NCBI GenBank assembly: GCA_016281935.1
Contig: JAEEJN010000039.1
Coordinates: forward strand, 1-35,105
Direction: 5' to 3'
From: Bacillota bacterium
GTDB lineage: Bacteria > Bacillota > Clostridia > Christensenellales > UMGS416
Length of the DNA stretch: 35,105 nucleotides
Part shown: piece after piece, positions 23,280 to 31,573 of the stretch
Layout of the letters: every line of letters starts with the position of its first letter
Position numbering within the stretch: the first letter of the stretch is position 1
Made by a program: the position numbers and the translations under genes
Notes under the pieces: generated by a model
What the model saw: only the letters and a program-made list of their open reading frames with translations
Told to the model about the DNA's origin: nothing
The model's database searches: none

Positions 23280-24140
23280 ATGAATGAATTGACTGCGGAC
23301 TATGCTGCATCTCTTCTTCCGCCTAGACCTGAAACAGCTCATAAGGGCAGTTTCGGCTTTGCTGTCTGCGTTGCGGGAAGCGAGGGTATGTGTGGTGCAG
23401 GTGCCCTTGCGTCCCTTTCGGCGCTGAGAGCGGGATGCGGCCGTGTCACATGGATCCATCCGGGACGTGCGACAGCACGTCCTGCATGGGAAGTCATGAC
23501 TCTTCCGCTTGGAGGTATAGCTTTTTCGGACGAAGATGCGGAAGCGGTCGTCGCTTATCTCGAGCGCGCTCAGGTCCTGTGTATAGGACCGGGGCTGGGA
23601 AGAAGGGAGGAGACGTTTGCATTTGTCAGGAGAGTGCTGGAAAAGATCTCGATTCCCTTCGTTCTTGATGCGGACGGGCTCATGGCTTTTGCGGGCTGTC
23701 CTGAGAGGATACCGGAAGGAAAACGCTGCATTCTGACCCCTCACGAGGGTGAAGCTTCAGCGCTCCTCGGTCTGCCCTCCGCCTGGGTAAAGGACCACAG
23801 GGAAGAGACAGTCCGCCTCCTCGCTGAGAAGACTGGAGGTGTTGCCGTCCTGAAAGGACACAACACTCTTATCTGCTGTGGGGAAGAAGTATGGCGAAAC
23901 TCAACAGGAAATGCAGGGATGGCAACTGCGGGCTCCGGTGATGTCCTGACCGGCCTCATAGGCGGGCTCCTGGCGCAGGGAATGCCGGTCAAAGACGCGG
24001 CACTGTCCGGCGTGTGCCTGCACGGTACCGCCGGCGACCTTGCCGCTCGTTCCGGGTCCCGTGGTCTCATAGCCTCAGACCTGATCGAGTCTGCAAGGGC
24101 TGTGTTGGCTTCGTGGGACGGCGAATCGGAACGCGTGTGA
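23280..24140 (+). CDS. nnrD: ADP-dependent NAD(P)H-hydrate dehydratase
   Basis: 286 residues. It repairs damaged NAD(P)H hydrates, a ribokinase-fold enzyme. Motifs: GAGALASLSALRAGCGRVTW near residue 40, VLCIGPGLGRREE near residue 100, LDADGLMAF near 135, TPHEGEASALLG near 155, and the diagnostic GNAGMATAGSGDVLTGLIGGLLAQG near residue 218, with the catalytic Asp in GSGD. Only the dehydratase domain is here; the N-terminal NAD(P)HX epimerase (NnrE) domain present in many bifunctional homologues is absent. Starts 2 bases after acpS. Confidence 0.94.
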   Translation: MNELTADYAASLLPPRPETAHKGSFGFAVCVAGSEGMCGAGALASLSALRAGCGRVTWIHPGRATARPAWEVMTLPLGGIAFSDEDAEAVVAYLERAQVLCIGPGLGRREETFAFVRRVLEKISIPFVLDADGLMAFAGCPERIPEGKRCILTPHEGEASALLGLPSAWVKDHREETVRLLAEKTGGVAVLKGHNTLICCGEEVWRNSTGNAGMATAGSGDVLTGLIGGLLAQGMPVKDAALSGVCLHGTAGDLAARSGSRGLIASDLIESARAVLASWDGESERV

Positions 24141-24157
24141 AGGGTTATTAGGTAAAG

Positions 24158-25516
24158 ATGGAAGAACGCAGGATCTTCGATACTGAACGGCTGATACCGA
24201 CATGGTTCAGGATGGCGCTGCCTGTCGTTGTGACGATGGTCATCACGCTCATTTATAATCTGGCGGATACTTATTTCATTGCCAGGACGAACAACGCTAT
24301 GCTGGTGGCAGGAGTTTCGCTCTGTGCGCCGCTGTTTACGGCGCTAATGGCTCTGGGAAACATCTACGGACAGGGAGGGAACTCTCTGATATCCCGCCTT
24401 CTGGGGAAAGGCGACAGCGACAGTGTTCGGCGTGTGAGCTCTTTTTGCTTCTGGACGGCGATCCTGACTGGATTTGCGGTCGCGATCCCTCTTCTGGTCT
24501 TTCGCAGGCCCTTACTGGGGCTCCTGAGTGCGAGCGAATACACATATGCCTATGCAGAATCCTATTATACGGTCATAGCCGCCGGTGCACCTCTCGTGAT
24601 CCTTTCCTTTATCCATTCGAATCTCATCCGCAGCGAAGGAATGCCTGCTTTGTCAATGACCGCGCAGGTATCCGGGTCGCTCCTGAACATCATACTCGAT
24701 CCGATCTTTATCAGTGTTTTGGGTTGGGGGGCAAGAGGCGCGGCTCTGGCGACCGTCATGGGATATACACTGACAGATGTCCTCTGTCTCGTCTTCGTAC
24801 TGAAAAAGACGCGAACCATGTCTGTCGATATCCGAAAGGCACGCGTGAATCGGGGAGAAGTCGGCCAGATATTCGCGGTGGGAATCACGGCTGCCATCAC
24901 GAACATTGCTTCCAGTATCTGCATCATCGTTCTCAATCAGTTTCTCGCGACCTACGGAGACGAAAAAATCGCCGCTCTGGGCATCGTCATGAAAATCGCA
25001 ATGATCGTTCAGTTGATCCTTGTCGGCTTTTCTTTCGGGGGTGTTCCGCTCTTTGGATTCCTGTACGGTGCAGGGGAAAAGGGCAAACTGAGATCTTTGC
25101 TGCGTTTCGCGACACTGTTCCTGTGCAGCCTGGCATTGGTGGAATCCCTGGCAGTGTTTCTGTTGGCGGACCCGCTCATGAGAGCCTTCATTCATGACCC
25201 AGGCATCATAGCTGATGGTATCGTCATGCTGCGCTGGCAGGTCTCCGGCATGGTGTTCAGCGCCGTCGTCCTGCTTCATACCTGTCTGTTCCAGGCAAGC
25301 GGTAAGGCGCCTCAGGCTCTGGCCATGTCGCTAAGCCGGCAGGGCATTCTGTTCCTTGTCGTTTTCTTTGCCGCAACGGCGCTGTTCAGATATCAGGGAT
25401 TCCTCGCTGCACAGCCGCTTGCGGATTTCCTCAGTTCCTGCCTGGCCCTCATCCTGTTCCGTCAGGCATTCGGGCTGCAAAACCAGGATGAGAGCCGGGG
25501 GTATAAAACAGACTGA
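24158..25516 (+). CDS. MATE-family multidrug efflux transporter
   Basis: 452 residues with about 12 membrane helices in two halves, the size and pattern of the MATE (NorM/DinF-like) family, which exports cationic drugs or metabolites with Na+ or H+. Typical segments: PVVVTMVITLIYNLADTYFIA in helix 1, ALGNIYGQGGNSLISRLLGKGD, then in the second half QLILVGFSFGGVPLFGFLYGAG. It starts 17 bases after nnrD with only a weak GG-rich ribosome site, so expression may be low or coupled. Substrate not predictable. Confidence 0.92.
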   Translation: MEERRIFDTERLIPTWFRMALPVVVTMVITLIYNLADTYFIARTNNAMLVAGVSLCAPLFTALMALGNIYGQGGNSLISRLLGKGDSDSVRRVSSFCFWTAILTGFAVAIPLLVFRRPLLGLLSASEYTYAYAESYYTVIAAGAPLVILSFIHSNLIRSEGMPALSMTAQVSGSLLNIILDPIFISVLGWGARGAALATVMGYTLTDVLCLVFVLKKTRTMSVDIRKARVNRGEVGQIFAVGITAAITNIASSICIIVLNQFLATYGDEKIAALGIVMKIAMIVQLILVGFSFGGVPLFGFLYGAGEKGKLRSLLRFATLFLCSLALVESLAVFLLADPLMRAFIHDPGIIADGIVMLRWQVSGMVFSAVVLLHTCLFQASGKAPQALAMSLSRQGILFLVVFFAATALFRYQGFLAAQPLADFLSSCLALILFRQAFGLQNQDESRGYKTD

Positions 25517-25546
25517 AGCACCTGAAGCGATCCCGTTTTTCTACAT

Positions 25547-25591
25547 AACACAGAAGTCTCCCGCGGCGGGTGCCGGGGAGACTTCTGTGTT
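25547..25591. terminator. strong hairpin between convergent MATE and FMN reductase genes
   Basis: A perfect 16-bp stem (25547-25562 with 25576-25591) with a 13-base loop. It lies between convergent genes with no other feature; no U-run on either side, so it may act as a bidirectional terminator or mRNA end stabiliser. Confidence 0.7.
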
Positions 25592-25600
25592 GTGCGGACG

Positions 25601-26236
25601 CTATAGGAACCATTCAGCGCCGAGACGGTAAACCTTTTCACATTCTGCCGGAAAGATTGTTTCATGCCGGATTTTTTTCGCTTCGGGATCAAAGAGGGAC
25701 CAGGGCCAGTCTGTGGCTTCGTAGTTCTTCAGCTGCAGAGTGTCTCCGCTGACAAAAACGGCCGTGGGACCGATAAAACGGTCCAGTGTCTGCCGATAGT
25801 TTTCAAGCAGCGCCGTGTAAGCCGTGTCCGATGCGTTGCTTGTCATGATGAGCAGGACGGGGATCCTTCGCTGTGTACAGCAGGGGTCTTCACGGCTGTA
25901 AGTGAGGTTCTGGAAGATGAGCCGTTCATAGAACGCACGGAACGAAGCTGTCAGGTTTCCGAGATAATTGGGAGAACCTATGATCAGTCCGTCGGAATCC
26001 CGCACGGAGTCCAGAATGGGGGTCAGTGCGTCACGGCAGATGCAGCGTCCTTTGTTTTTTTCCTTTTTGCATCCGAAACAGGAGATGCAGCCCGTGTACC
26101 TCTGAAGGGAGAAGAGATCAAACCGCTCTACGGATGCACCAGATGATTCTGCGCCTTCGGAAGCTTTTGTGATAAGGGTGTCGGTGTTCCAGCCTTTTCT
26201 CGGCCCGGCGTTGACGGCAATGATCTTTCTGTTCAT
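25601..26236 (-). CDS. NADPH-dependent FMN reductase / flavodoxin-family protein
   Basis: 211 residues from the chosen start. Flavodoxin-like fold with KIIAVNAGPRKGWNTDTLI (FMN phosphate loop) at the start and IIGSPNYLGNLTASFRAFYERL for the second FMN loop. Between them GCISCFGCKKEKNKGRCICRD supplies five Cys, as in the Cys-bearing iron-sulphur flavoprotein/quinone reductase subgroup; whether it holds a cluster is unknown. A frame extends upstream to 26464 across a promoter and ffs sequence, but AAGGAG lies 6 bases before the ATG at 26236. Single gene with its own promoter. Confidence 0.88.
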   Translation of the reverse strand: MNRKIIAVNAGPRKGWNTDTLITKASEGAESSGASVERFDLFSLQRYTGCISCFGCKKEKNKGRCICRDALTPILDSVRDSDGLIIGSPNYLGNLTASFRAFYERLIFQNLTYSREDPCCTQRRIPVLLIMTSNASDTAYTALLENYRQTLDRFIGPTAVFVSGDTLQLKNYEATDWPWSLFDPEAKKIRHETIFPAECEKVYRLGAEWFL

Positions 26237-26300
26237 ATCATTCTCCTTGTCATAGCCCGATATAGGGCAGTATCTGTACGTGTTTTTTCCGGATAAAACA

Positions 26301-26329
26301 TTTATACCATGCAGGACACAGGAAAACAA
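26301..26329 (-). promoter_or_regulatory. promoter of the FMN reductase
   Basis: On the minus strand: TTGTTT (26324-26329), 17-bp spacer, TATAAA (26301-26306) with TGG before it (extended -10). It is 65 bases before the start. Confidence 0.75.
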
Positions 26330-26409
26330 GAGACCGGGTTTTTTCTTTGCGGAATCAGAGGGCAGGAAACCGAGACGGAGAGGGAATGAGGCAAAACGCG
26401 GCATTATAC

Positions 26410-26438
26410 TTGCCAAGGCGTCTGGTTTCCTGTATAAT
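26410..26438 (+). promoter_or_regulatory. promoter of ffs (SRP RNA)
   Basis: TTGCCA (26410-26415), 17-bp spacer, TATAAT (26433-26438). Near-consensus strength, as expected for an abundant stable RNA. Transcription should begin close to 26445. Confidence 0.9.
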
Positions 26439-26444
26439 AACTCA

Positions 26445-26641
26445 GTACCCTTCGGGGCACCCATGCCGCGGCTTCGCCGAGCGTGTCCCGGGATTACAGT
26501 CCGTACAGAACGCGGGCCCTGTGCAACGGTCCGCCGTGAACCATGTCAGGGCCGGAAGGCAGCAGCATTCAGCGGAATGGCATCGTGTGCCGCAGGTTCA
26601 CCTGCGCAATGTTCGGGCTCCCGGGAGACTACGGCGGTTTT
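26445..26641 (+). ncRNA. ffs: signal recognition particle RNA (Firmicutes type)
   Basis: The RNA component that binds Ffh for co-translational protein export. The universal helix 8 is clear at 26542-26567: ATG and CAT arms, then TCAGG opposite AGCAG as the symmetric loop, GCC/GGC and the GGAA tetraloop. Around it, helix 5 can form (TGTGCA 26520-26525 with TGCGCA 26603-26608, and the CCCGGGA arms near 26487 and 26620). Upstream of helix 5, TTCG-capped hairpins (about 26448-26457 and 26469-26479) look like an Alu-type domain. The 5' end is set by the promoter; the 3' end near a short T-run at 26638-26641 is an estimate. Confidence 0.88.
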
Positions 26642-26669
26642 GCCCGGCATGGCTTCATCAATATGGTAT

Positions 26670-26875
26670 TACGGGAATCATACCGGTTCAGTTTCAGAGA
26701 GCCTGCCCCTTGGCTGAAAGGCAGTCGTTATCCGGTTACCCGCTCCCGTACCGCGCAGGGGCAGCAACCTGCGCCGCAAACCGGCGTTATGGAACGAAGC
26801 GGACGCATAAGCGTCAATTTTGGGTGGTACCGCGGTCTGAGATCGTCCCGAATCCGGGACGGCTTTTTCATTTTT
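26670..26875 (+). promoter_or_regulatory. T-box riboswitch leader, proline specific
   Basis: The T-box sequence TGGGTGGTACCGCGG is at 26821-26835; its TGGT bulge can pair with the acceptor end of uncharged tRNA-Pro. Stem I closes with TACGGGA (26670-26676) and TCCCGTA (26744-26750); a second helix is ACCGG/CCGGT. The internal loop between them carries the specifier CCC (26739-26741), a Pro codon followed by a purine, as usual. AGAGAG and CTGAAAGGCAG in the apical part are typical of stem I. Low charged tRNA-Pro should favour the antiterminator and raise proS expression. Confidence 0.93.
26844..26868 (+). terminator. T-box terminator before proS
   Basis: A perfect 7-bp stem (26844-26850 with 26855-26861) with a 4-base loop, followed by UUUUU and a second U-run. 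It competes with the antiterminator that contains the T-box sequence just upstream. Confidence 0.92.
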
Positions 26876-26889
26876 CAGGAGGTTTTGAC

Positions 26890-28338
26890 ATGGCTAAAAA
26901 ACAGGAATCCTTTGTAGAATTCATTGCGAATCCGAAGGTGGATTTTCCCCGTTGGTATACGGATGTGATCCTTCAGAGTCAGATGGTCGACTATGGCCCC
27001 GTACACGGAACTATGGTCATCCGTCCCTACGGCTACCGCATCTGGGAACTCCTTCAGGCTCAGCTCAATGAAAGGATCATTGCGACGGGACATGAGAACG
27101 CCTATTTCCCGCTGTTTATCCCCGAAAGCTATTTGAGAAAGGAAGCTGAGCATATCGAAGGCTTCGCTCCTGAGGTTGCCTGGGTTACCCAGGGGGGAGA
27201 CGAAGTCCTCACTGAACGTATTGTCGTCCGTCCTACTTCGGAAACAATCTTCTGCGCCATGTATTCCAAGTGGGTTCAGTCCTGGAGAGATCTGCCCATG
27301 AAGCTGAATCAGTGGGCCAATGTCGTGCGGTGGGAAAAGACGACCCGTCCTTTCCTGCGTACGTCCGAGTTCCTCTGGCAGGAGGGACACACGATTCATG
27401 CGACGCCCGAAGAAGCAGAAGAAGAGACCATGCTCATGCTGGAGGTCTACAGGGAATTCTGTGAATCCGTACTCGCGATCCCCATGGTCACAGGACGCAA
27501 GACTGAAAAGGAAAAATTCGCCGGTGCTGTGTCTACCTTCTCCATCGAGGCGCTCATGCAGGACGGAAAAGCTCTGCAGTCCGGTACTTCCCACAATTTT
27601 GCTCAGCATTTCTCCAAGGTCTTCGATATCAAGTTCCAGAACAAGGAAGGTCAGGAAGAATACGTATACGAGACAAGCTGGGGCGTTTCCACAAGACTGA
27701 TCGGAGCCATTGTTATGGTTCATGGTGATGAACGCGGTTTGGTCCTTCCGCCCCGTGTCGCTCCTCATCAGGTGGTTATCGTGCCCGTTGCGGCGCATAA
27801 GGGCGGAGTCAGTGAAGCCTGTGAAGCACTGTATGAACGCCTGACGAAGGCGGGAATCCGCGTGAAGCTGGATGACAGGGATACTGTATCTCCCGGTTTC
27901 AAATTCAACGAGTGGGAACTCAAAGGTGTTCCGCTGCGGCTTGAAATCGGTCCCCGTGACTTGGAGAAGAACCAGGCGTACTGCCTGCGCAGGGATACTC
28001 TGGAGAAGTTCAACCTGTCTCTTGACGACATCGAAGACAGCGTGAAGGAGATTCTGGACTCCATCCACGATACAATGCTTGAAAAGGCGCGCGCTTTCCT
28101 CGCCGCGCATACCTTCGATGCACACAGCCTGGAAGAGATGCAGGATCGTCTTGACAACGGTCGTGGATATGTGCGTGCCATGTGGTGCGGTGATCAGGCG
28201 TGCGAGGATAAAATCAAGGAACTCTATTCCGCAACGTCCCGCAACTACTCCACTGATCCCAATGACCATATCGACGACGTGTGCGTCTGCTGCGGCAGAA
28301 AAGCGCAGCATCTCGTATATTGGGCGAGGGCTTACTGA
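26890..28338 (+). CDS. proS: prolyl-tRNA synthetase (short, archaeal/eukaryotic-type)
   Basis: 482 residues, charging tRNA-Pro. Class II motifs: the motif 2 region carries RWEKTTRPFLRTSEFLWQEGHT near residues 148-167, VRPTSET lies near residue 115, and QSGTSHNFAQHFSKVF near 235 binds substrate. The anticodon-binding domain follows from about residue 285 (VAPHQVVIVPVAAHKGG). It lacks the large insertion domain of the longer bacterial ProRS, and ends with a C-terminal domain containing MWCGDQAC and CVCCG, a probable zinc-type Cys cluster, and a terminal Tyr. A frame stays open far upstream to 26347 through ffs and the T-box; the real ATG is preceded by AGGAGG. Confidence 0.96.
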   Translation: MAKKQESFVEFIANPKVDFPRWYTDVILQSQMVDYGPVHGTMVIRPYGYRIWELLQAQLNERIIATGHENAYFPLFIPESYLRKEAEHIEGFAPEVAWVTQGGDEVLTERIVVRPTSETIFCAMYSKWVQSWRDLPMKLNQWANVVRWEKTTRPFLRTSEFLWQEGHTIHATPEEAEEETMLMLEVYREFCESVLAIPMVTGRKTEKEKFAGAVSTFSIEALMQDGKALQSGTSHNFAQHFSKVFDIKFQNKEGQEEYVYETSWGVSTRLIGAIVMVHGDERGLVLPPRVAPHQVVIVPVAAHKGGVSEACEALYERLTKAGIRVKLDDRDTVSPGFKFNEWELKGVPLRLEIGPRDLEKNQAYCLRRDTLEKFNLSLDDIEDSVKEILDSIHDTMLEKARAFLAAHTFDAHSLEEMQDRLDNGRGYVRAMWCGDQACEDKIKELYSATSRNYSTDPNDHIDDVCVCCGRKAQHLVYWARAY

Positions 28339-29732
28339 TGTCACGATACTATCTCGGGATCGATATCGGCACGACCTATGTCAAAAGCGCACTTCTCAAC
28401 CTGGATGAAAGACGCCTGGAGGAGATCCAGCGTTTTCCCACCCCCATGGCTGAAGACGTGACAGGAGAAGTGTATGAGATCCCCATGGAACGCCTGGCGT
28501 CTCTCCTGCGGCGTGATATTGAACGCCGCGACAGAGAGACACCGCTCGAAGGTATTGTAATGAGCCTCCAAATGCATGGCATGATGCTCTGGAGCGAAGA
28601 TGACAGGCCCTTGACTGATTACAGGACATGGATGGACGGCCGAGCATCTCGCAAGGGAGAATACGGCCTTTCTGCAGTGGAACGGATGGAAGCCATCCTG
28701 GGAAGAACGGCATTCCGTACAACAGGCATGCGTCTCAACCCATCCCATACGGCGGCAATGCTCCACAGTGTGAAAGAACAGTATGAGAATCGGCCTGTTC
28801 GCCTTTCCCTTCTTGGAGATGGGGTCACGGAGTTTCTGACGGGCCATCGTGCTGCTGTACATGAGACAAATGCGCAGTCTACCGCCATGTATGATATCCT
28901 GACCGGGGACTGGCGTGAAGACATCGTAGAAGCTACGGGCTTGAAAAAACTCACGCTTCCCAAAATCACGCGGGGAACGGATCCGGTAGGCACTCTTGAA
29001 CTCAATGGACACGAGATTTCCATCTATGCTGCCGTAGGCGATCAGCAGGCATCTATCCTTGGGGCGATGGCAAAACCGGGCGAACTGCTGATTAACGTGT
29101 CGACAGGAGGCCAGGTGATCTGGCTGGAGAGGGAACCTCATTTCGGTAATTATGAGACACGTCCCGCCATGGACGGCCTCTATATGAGGACAGTCTCGGA
29201 TCCCCCTGCCGGACACTGCCTGAATTCCGCCGTAGACTTCATCGAGGATATCGGCACGAGGATCTTCTCTGAAACGATGCCCAGGGATAAACTCTGGACT
29301 CGTATTCTGAGAGCGGTGGATGAACTGGAAAGTGCAGACGGCCTGGAAGCGGACATCCATTTCCATGCGCTGGGAGATCATGGCCAACGTGCCTATATCC
29401 GCGGAATGACAGGTGATAATTTCACTTTCGATCGCTGGTTCTTCGCAATCTATGAGGGAATGGCTAATGATTATTTTGAAGCTTTCTCACGGATGAAAGA
29501 TGAAACCGTAGTGCCCGAGAGTATTGCGGCTTTCGGTGGAGTCATGCAGAAAACGCCTGCATTCAGACGGGCATTGCGTGATAAATTCGGCTTGGAGATC
29601 CGTCTGGCTTCCGCAAAGGAAGATACCCTTACCGGCTTGATCCGTCTGGCTGCCTGGTATTCCGGAACCTGTTCCTCGCTTTCCGAAACGGCTTCCTGGC
29701 TGATGGATAAGGAAGAACGAAAAGAATACTGA
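28338..29732 (+). CDS. FGGY-family carbohydrate kinase
   Basis: 464 residues. The N-terminal YYLGIDIGTTYVKSALLNL is the phosphate-1 loop of the FGGY/actin-fold kinases; SLQMHGMMLW near residue 80 is the sugar-site MH motif; AVGDQQASILGA near residue 240 holds the catalytic-base Asp in GDQ; NVSTGGQV and AFGGVMQKTPAFR complete the ATP domain. Xylulokinase- or sedoheptulokinase-like, but the sugar cannot be named. The ATG shares its A with the last base of the proS stop codon, so it is translationally coupled to proS and placed under the same proline T-box, an odd pairing. The longer frame from 28281 would run inside proS and is not needed. Confidence 0.88.
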   Translation: MSRYYLGIDIGTTYVKSALLNLDERRLEEIQRFPTPMAEDVTGEVYEIPMERLASLLRRDIERRDRETPLEGIVMSLQMHGMMLWSEDDRPLTDYRTWMDGRASRKGEYGLSAVERMEAILGRTAFRTTGMRLNPSHTAAMLHSVKEQYENRPVRLSLLGDGVTEFLTGHRAAVHETNAQSTAMYDILTGDWREDIVEATGLKKLTLPKITRGTDPVGTLELNGHEISIYAAVGDQQASILGAMAKPGELLINVSTGGQVIWLEREPHFGNYETRPAMDGLYMRTVSDPPAGHCLNSAVDFIEDIGTRIFSETMPRDKLWTRILRAVDELESADGLEADIHFHALGDHGQRAYIRGMTGDNFTFDRWFFAIYEGMANDYFEAFSRMKDETVVPESIAAFGGVMQKTPAFRRALRDKFGLEIRLASAKEDTLTGLIRLAAWYSGTCSSLSETASWLMDKEERKEY

Positions 29733-29820
29733 TAGCGCCATACTCATGCCATAATTCGGGTTTATAGTTATGGACACAAGGGAGGGATCTCCTGATTTTG
29801 AAGTGGAGGATAGCCGTCGG

Positions 29821-30316
29821 AATGAGAAGGATCATGGCGTGCTGCCTTGTTGGGCTTCTGCTTTGCTGCGGATGCAGTGCACAGGGAAAACCCAAACCGA
29901 TTCATCTGGAGGATGAGGCGGGCTTGGCCGGCCTTCTTCCCGGCTCAGACAAAAACGCACCGGAAGCCACGTCCAGGCCTACCGGTTCTGATGTTCTGGA
30001 TCAGTTGCTGGGTCTGCAGGAAGAATTGGATATTCCTCAGATCGAGGGGATAGACGCTGAAGCGCTGTACAGAGAGTACCTTGCGCTCAAAGCGGATGTG
30101 GATAAGATCGGTAAGAGCGAAGAGGTCGATCAGGAAGATCTTCTTTCCCGAATCAGCAGAGCCCAGGATACACTGAACCTTACGATTATGCAGGCGACAT
30201 CTGCGAAGGCTGAAGGAAAGATCACAGAAGAACAGGCAGACATGCTGAACAAATTCATCGAAAAGCTCAATGAAGGTCTGGCTGATATGAAAGAGTCATT
30301 ACGACAGGTACAGTAG
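29821..30316 (+). CDS. small secreted or lipoprotein-like protein, function unknown
   Basis: 165 residues from the ATG at 29821. The N-terminus MRRIMACCLVGLLLCCGCSAQG is a basic-then-hydrophobic export signal ending in a Cys-rich lipobox-like site (LLCCGC), so it is probably a lipoprotein although the box is not canonical. The mature part is hydrophilic and mostly helical: DVLDQLLGLQEELDIPQ, then two long charged helices with heptad-like spacing (about residues 80-160), suggesting a coiled coil. No known domain. The frame extends to a TTG at 29798; both starts have a GGAGG at slightly long spacing, so the choice is uncertain. Followed by a strong terminator. Confidence 0.65.
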
Positions 30317-30346
30317 ACAGACGCGCTCTGTTTTCTGCAGAATGAT

Positions 30347-30390
30347 AACTCCCTTGACGGATACAATGCAATCCGCTCAGGGAGTTTTTT
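30347..30390 (+). terminator. intrinsic terminator after the lipoprotein-like gene
   Basis: An outer 8-bp stem (30347-30354 with 30379-30386), an inner CGGAT/ATCCG stem, then a run of six U (30385-30390). Confidence 0.92.
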
Positions 30391-30410
30391 AGAGCAGTCT
30401 TCTCTATATG

Positions 30411-30428
30411 TGAACTGAATTCTGTTCA
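30411..30428. promoter_or_regulatory. 18-bp near-palindrome upstream of the SDR gene, possible operator
   Basis: TGAAC (30411-30415) and GTTCA (30424-30428) flank a GAATTC core; 16 of 18 positions are symmetric. It lies 108 bases before the SDR start in a 146-base gap that otherwise shows no clear promoter. A repressor or activator site is the likely reading. Confidence 0.4.
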
Positions 30429-30536
30429 GGAAAACAGAAGCTCAATAAACATGTACAGTGATGAAGGCTGGATGAGAAGGAGAATATTTGACTGTGTCGA
30501 ATATAACATAGAAGATTTTTTCTGCAGGAGGTAAGC

Positions 30537-31559
30537 ATGAAAGCACTCTTCATCGGCGGAACCGGAACCATTTCGACATCCGTTACAAAACAGGCATTGA
30601 AAAAAGGATGGGAACTGACCCATCTGAATCGAGGACAGCGGGCGGCATCTCCCGAGGGCGTGGAAACGATCCACTGCAATGTTCGTGATGAGGAAGCTGT
30701 TCAGGCTGCTCTGAAAGGACGCCGCTTTGATGCAGTATTCAACTTCATCGGGTATACGGCAGAACAGGTGGAACGGGATTATAGGATCTTCCGTGATAAA
30801 ACGGATCAGTATCTCTACGTTTCATCCGCTGCTGCATATGCAAAGCCCTGTGCAAGCCCTTATATCACAGAAGGAACCGTTCAGGGCAACCGTTTCTGGC
30901 AGTATGCAAGAGACAAGATCGCAGCTGAACATTTTCTTCTGACAAAGCACAGGGAAGAAAGTTTTCCCGTAACGATTGTACGTCCCAGCCATACCTATTC
31001 CGACAGGGCACTTCCCGTCGGCGTTCAGGGACGCTCTACCTGGCAGGTGGCCAGACGTATGCTGGAAGGCAAACAGGTTATCATGCACGGAGACGGCACG
31101 AGCCTTTGGACCATGACACACGCGGATGATGTGGCCGTAGGTTTTGTCGGCCTCATGGGAAAACCTGAAGCGATCGGTGAGGTTTTCGGCGTTACAAGTT
31201 CGGAAACCTTGACATGGAACCAAATCTACACACATATCGCAAATGCTCTCGGTGTTCCCTATAAACCCTATTATGTGACATCGACCTTTGTCGCCGAGAC
31301 TTCCCCCTATGGAGCGGATCTCTGGGGCGACAAGGCGAATTGCGTCATTTTCGACACGACGAAGATTCGCCGGATCGTACCGGAGTTCAATCCGACGATA
31401 GGCTTTGCTGAGGGCGCCAGGAGAACTGTATCCTATATCCTCGATCATCCGGAGTGTCAGACTTCTGATCCTGCCTACGATGCGTGGTGTGATCGTGTGA
31501 TTGCTGTACAGGAAAAAGCAAAGGCTGAGCTCATTGCGTTGAATGAACAGGCTAAGTAA
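30537..31559 (+). CDS. NAD-dependent epimerase/dehydratase (extended SDR)
   Basis: 340 residues. N-terminal ALFIGGTGTISTSV is the nucleotide-binding Gly motif; catalytic YxxxK is YARDK near residue 122, with the Ser of YVSSAAAYA near residue 100. The acceptor-side part includes VRPSHTYSDRALP and MTHADDVAVGFVGLM, both usual for extended SDRs acting on nucleotide sugars or related substrates. AGGAGG precedes the ATG. Some homologues act as RNA-binding or chloroplast-type CSP41-like SDRs, so a sugar epimerase role is not certain. Confidence 0.88.
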   Translation: MKALFIGGTGTISTSVTKQALKKGWELTHLNRGQRAASPEGVETIHCNVRDEEAVQAALKGRRFDAVFNFIGYTAEQVERDYRIFRDKTDQYLYVSSAAAYAKPCASPYITEGTVQGNRFWQYARDKIAAEHFLLTKHREESFPVTIVRPSHTYSDRALPVGVQGRSTWQVARRMLEGKQVIMHGDGTSLWTMTHADDVAVGFVGLMGKPEAIGEVFGVTSSETLTWNQIYTHIANALGVPYKPYYVTSTFVAETSPYGADLWGDKANCVIFDTTKIRRIVPEFNPTIGFAEGARRTVSYILDHPECQTSDPAYDAWCDRVIAVQEKAKAELIALNEQAK

Positions 31560-31573
31560 AGCACAGCGAGGAT

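Noticed and set aside
26347-26889. N-terminal extension of proS through ffs and the T-box
   Set aside because: This stretch is the SRP RNA and T-box leader with a transcription terminator; the real proS ATG at 26890 has AGGAGG and starts at the conserved N-terminus.
26875-28344. 489-residue open frame antisense to proS
   Set aside because: Same extent as proS on the other strand; no family features.
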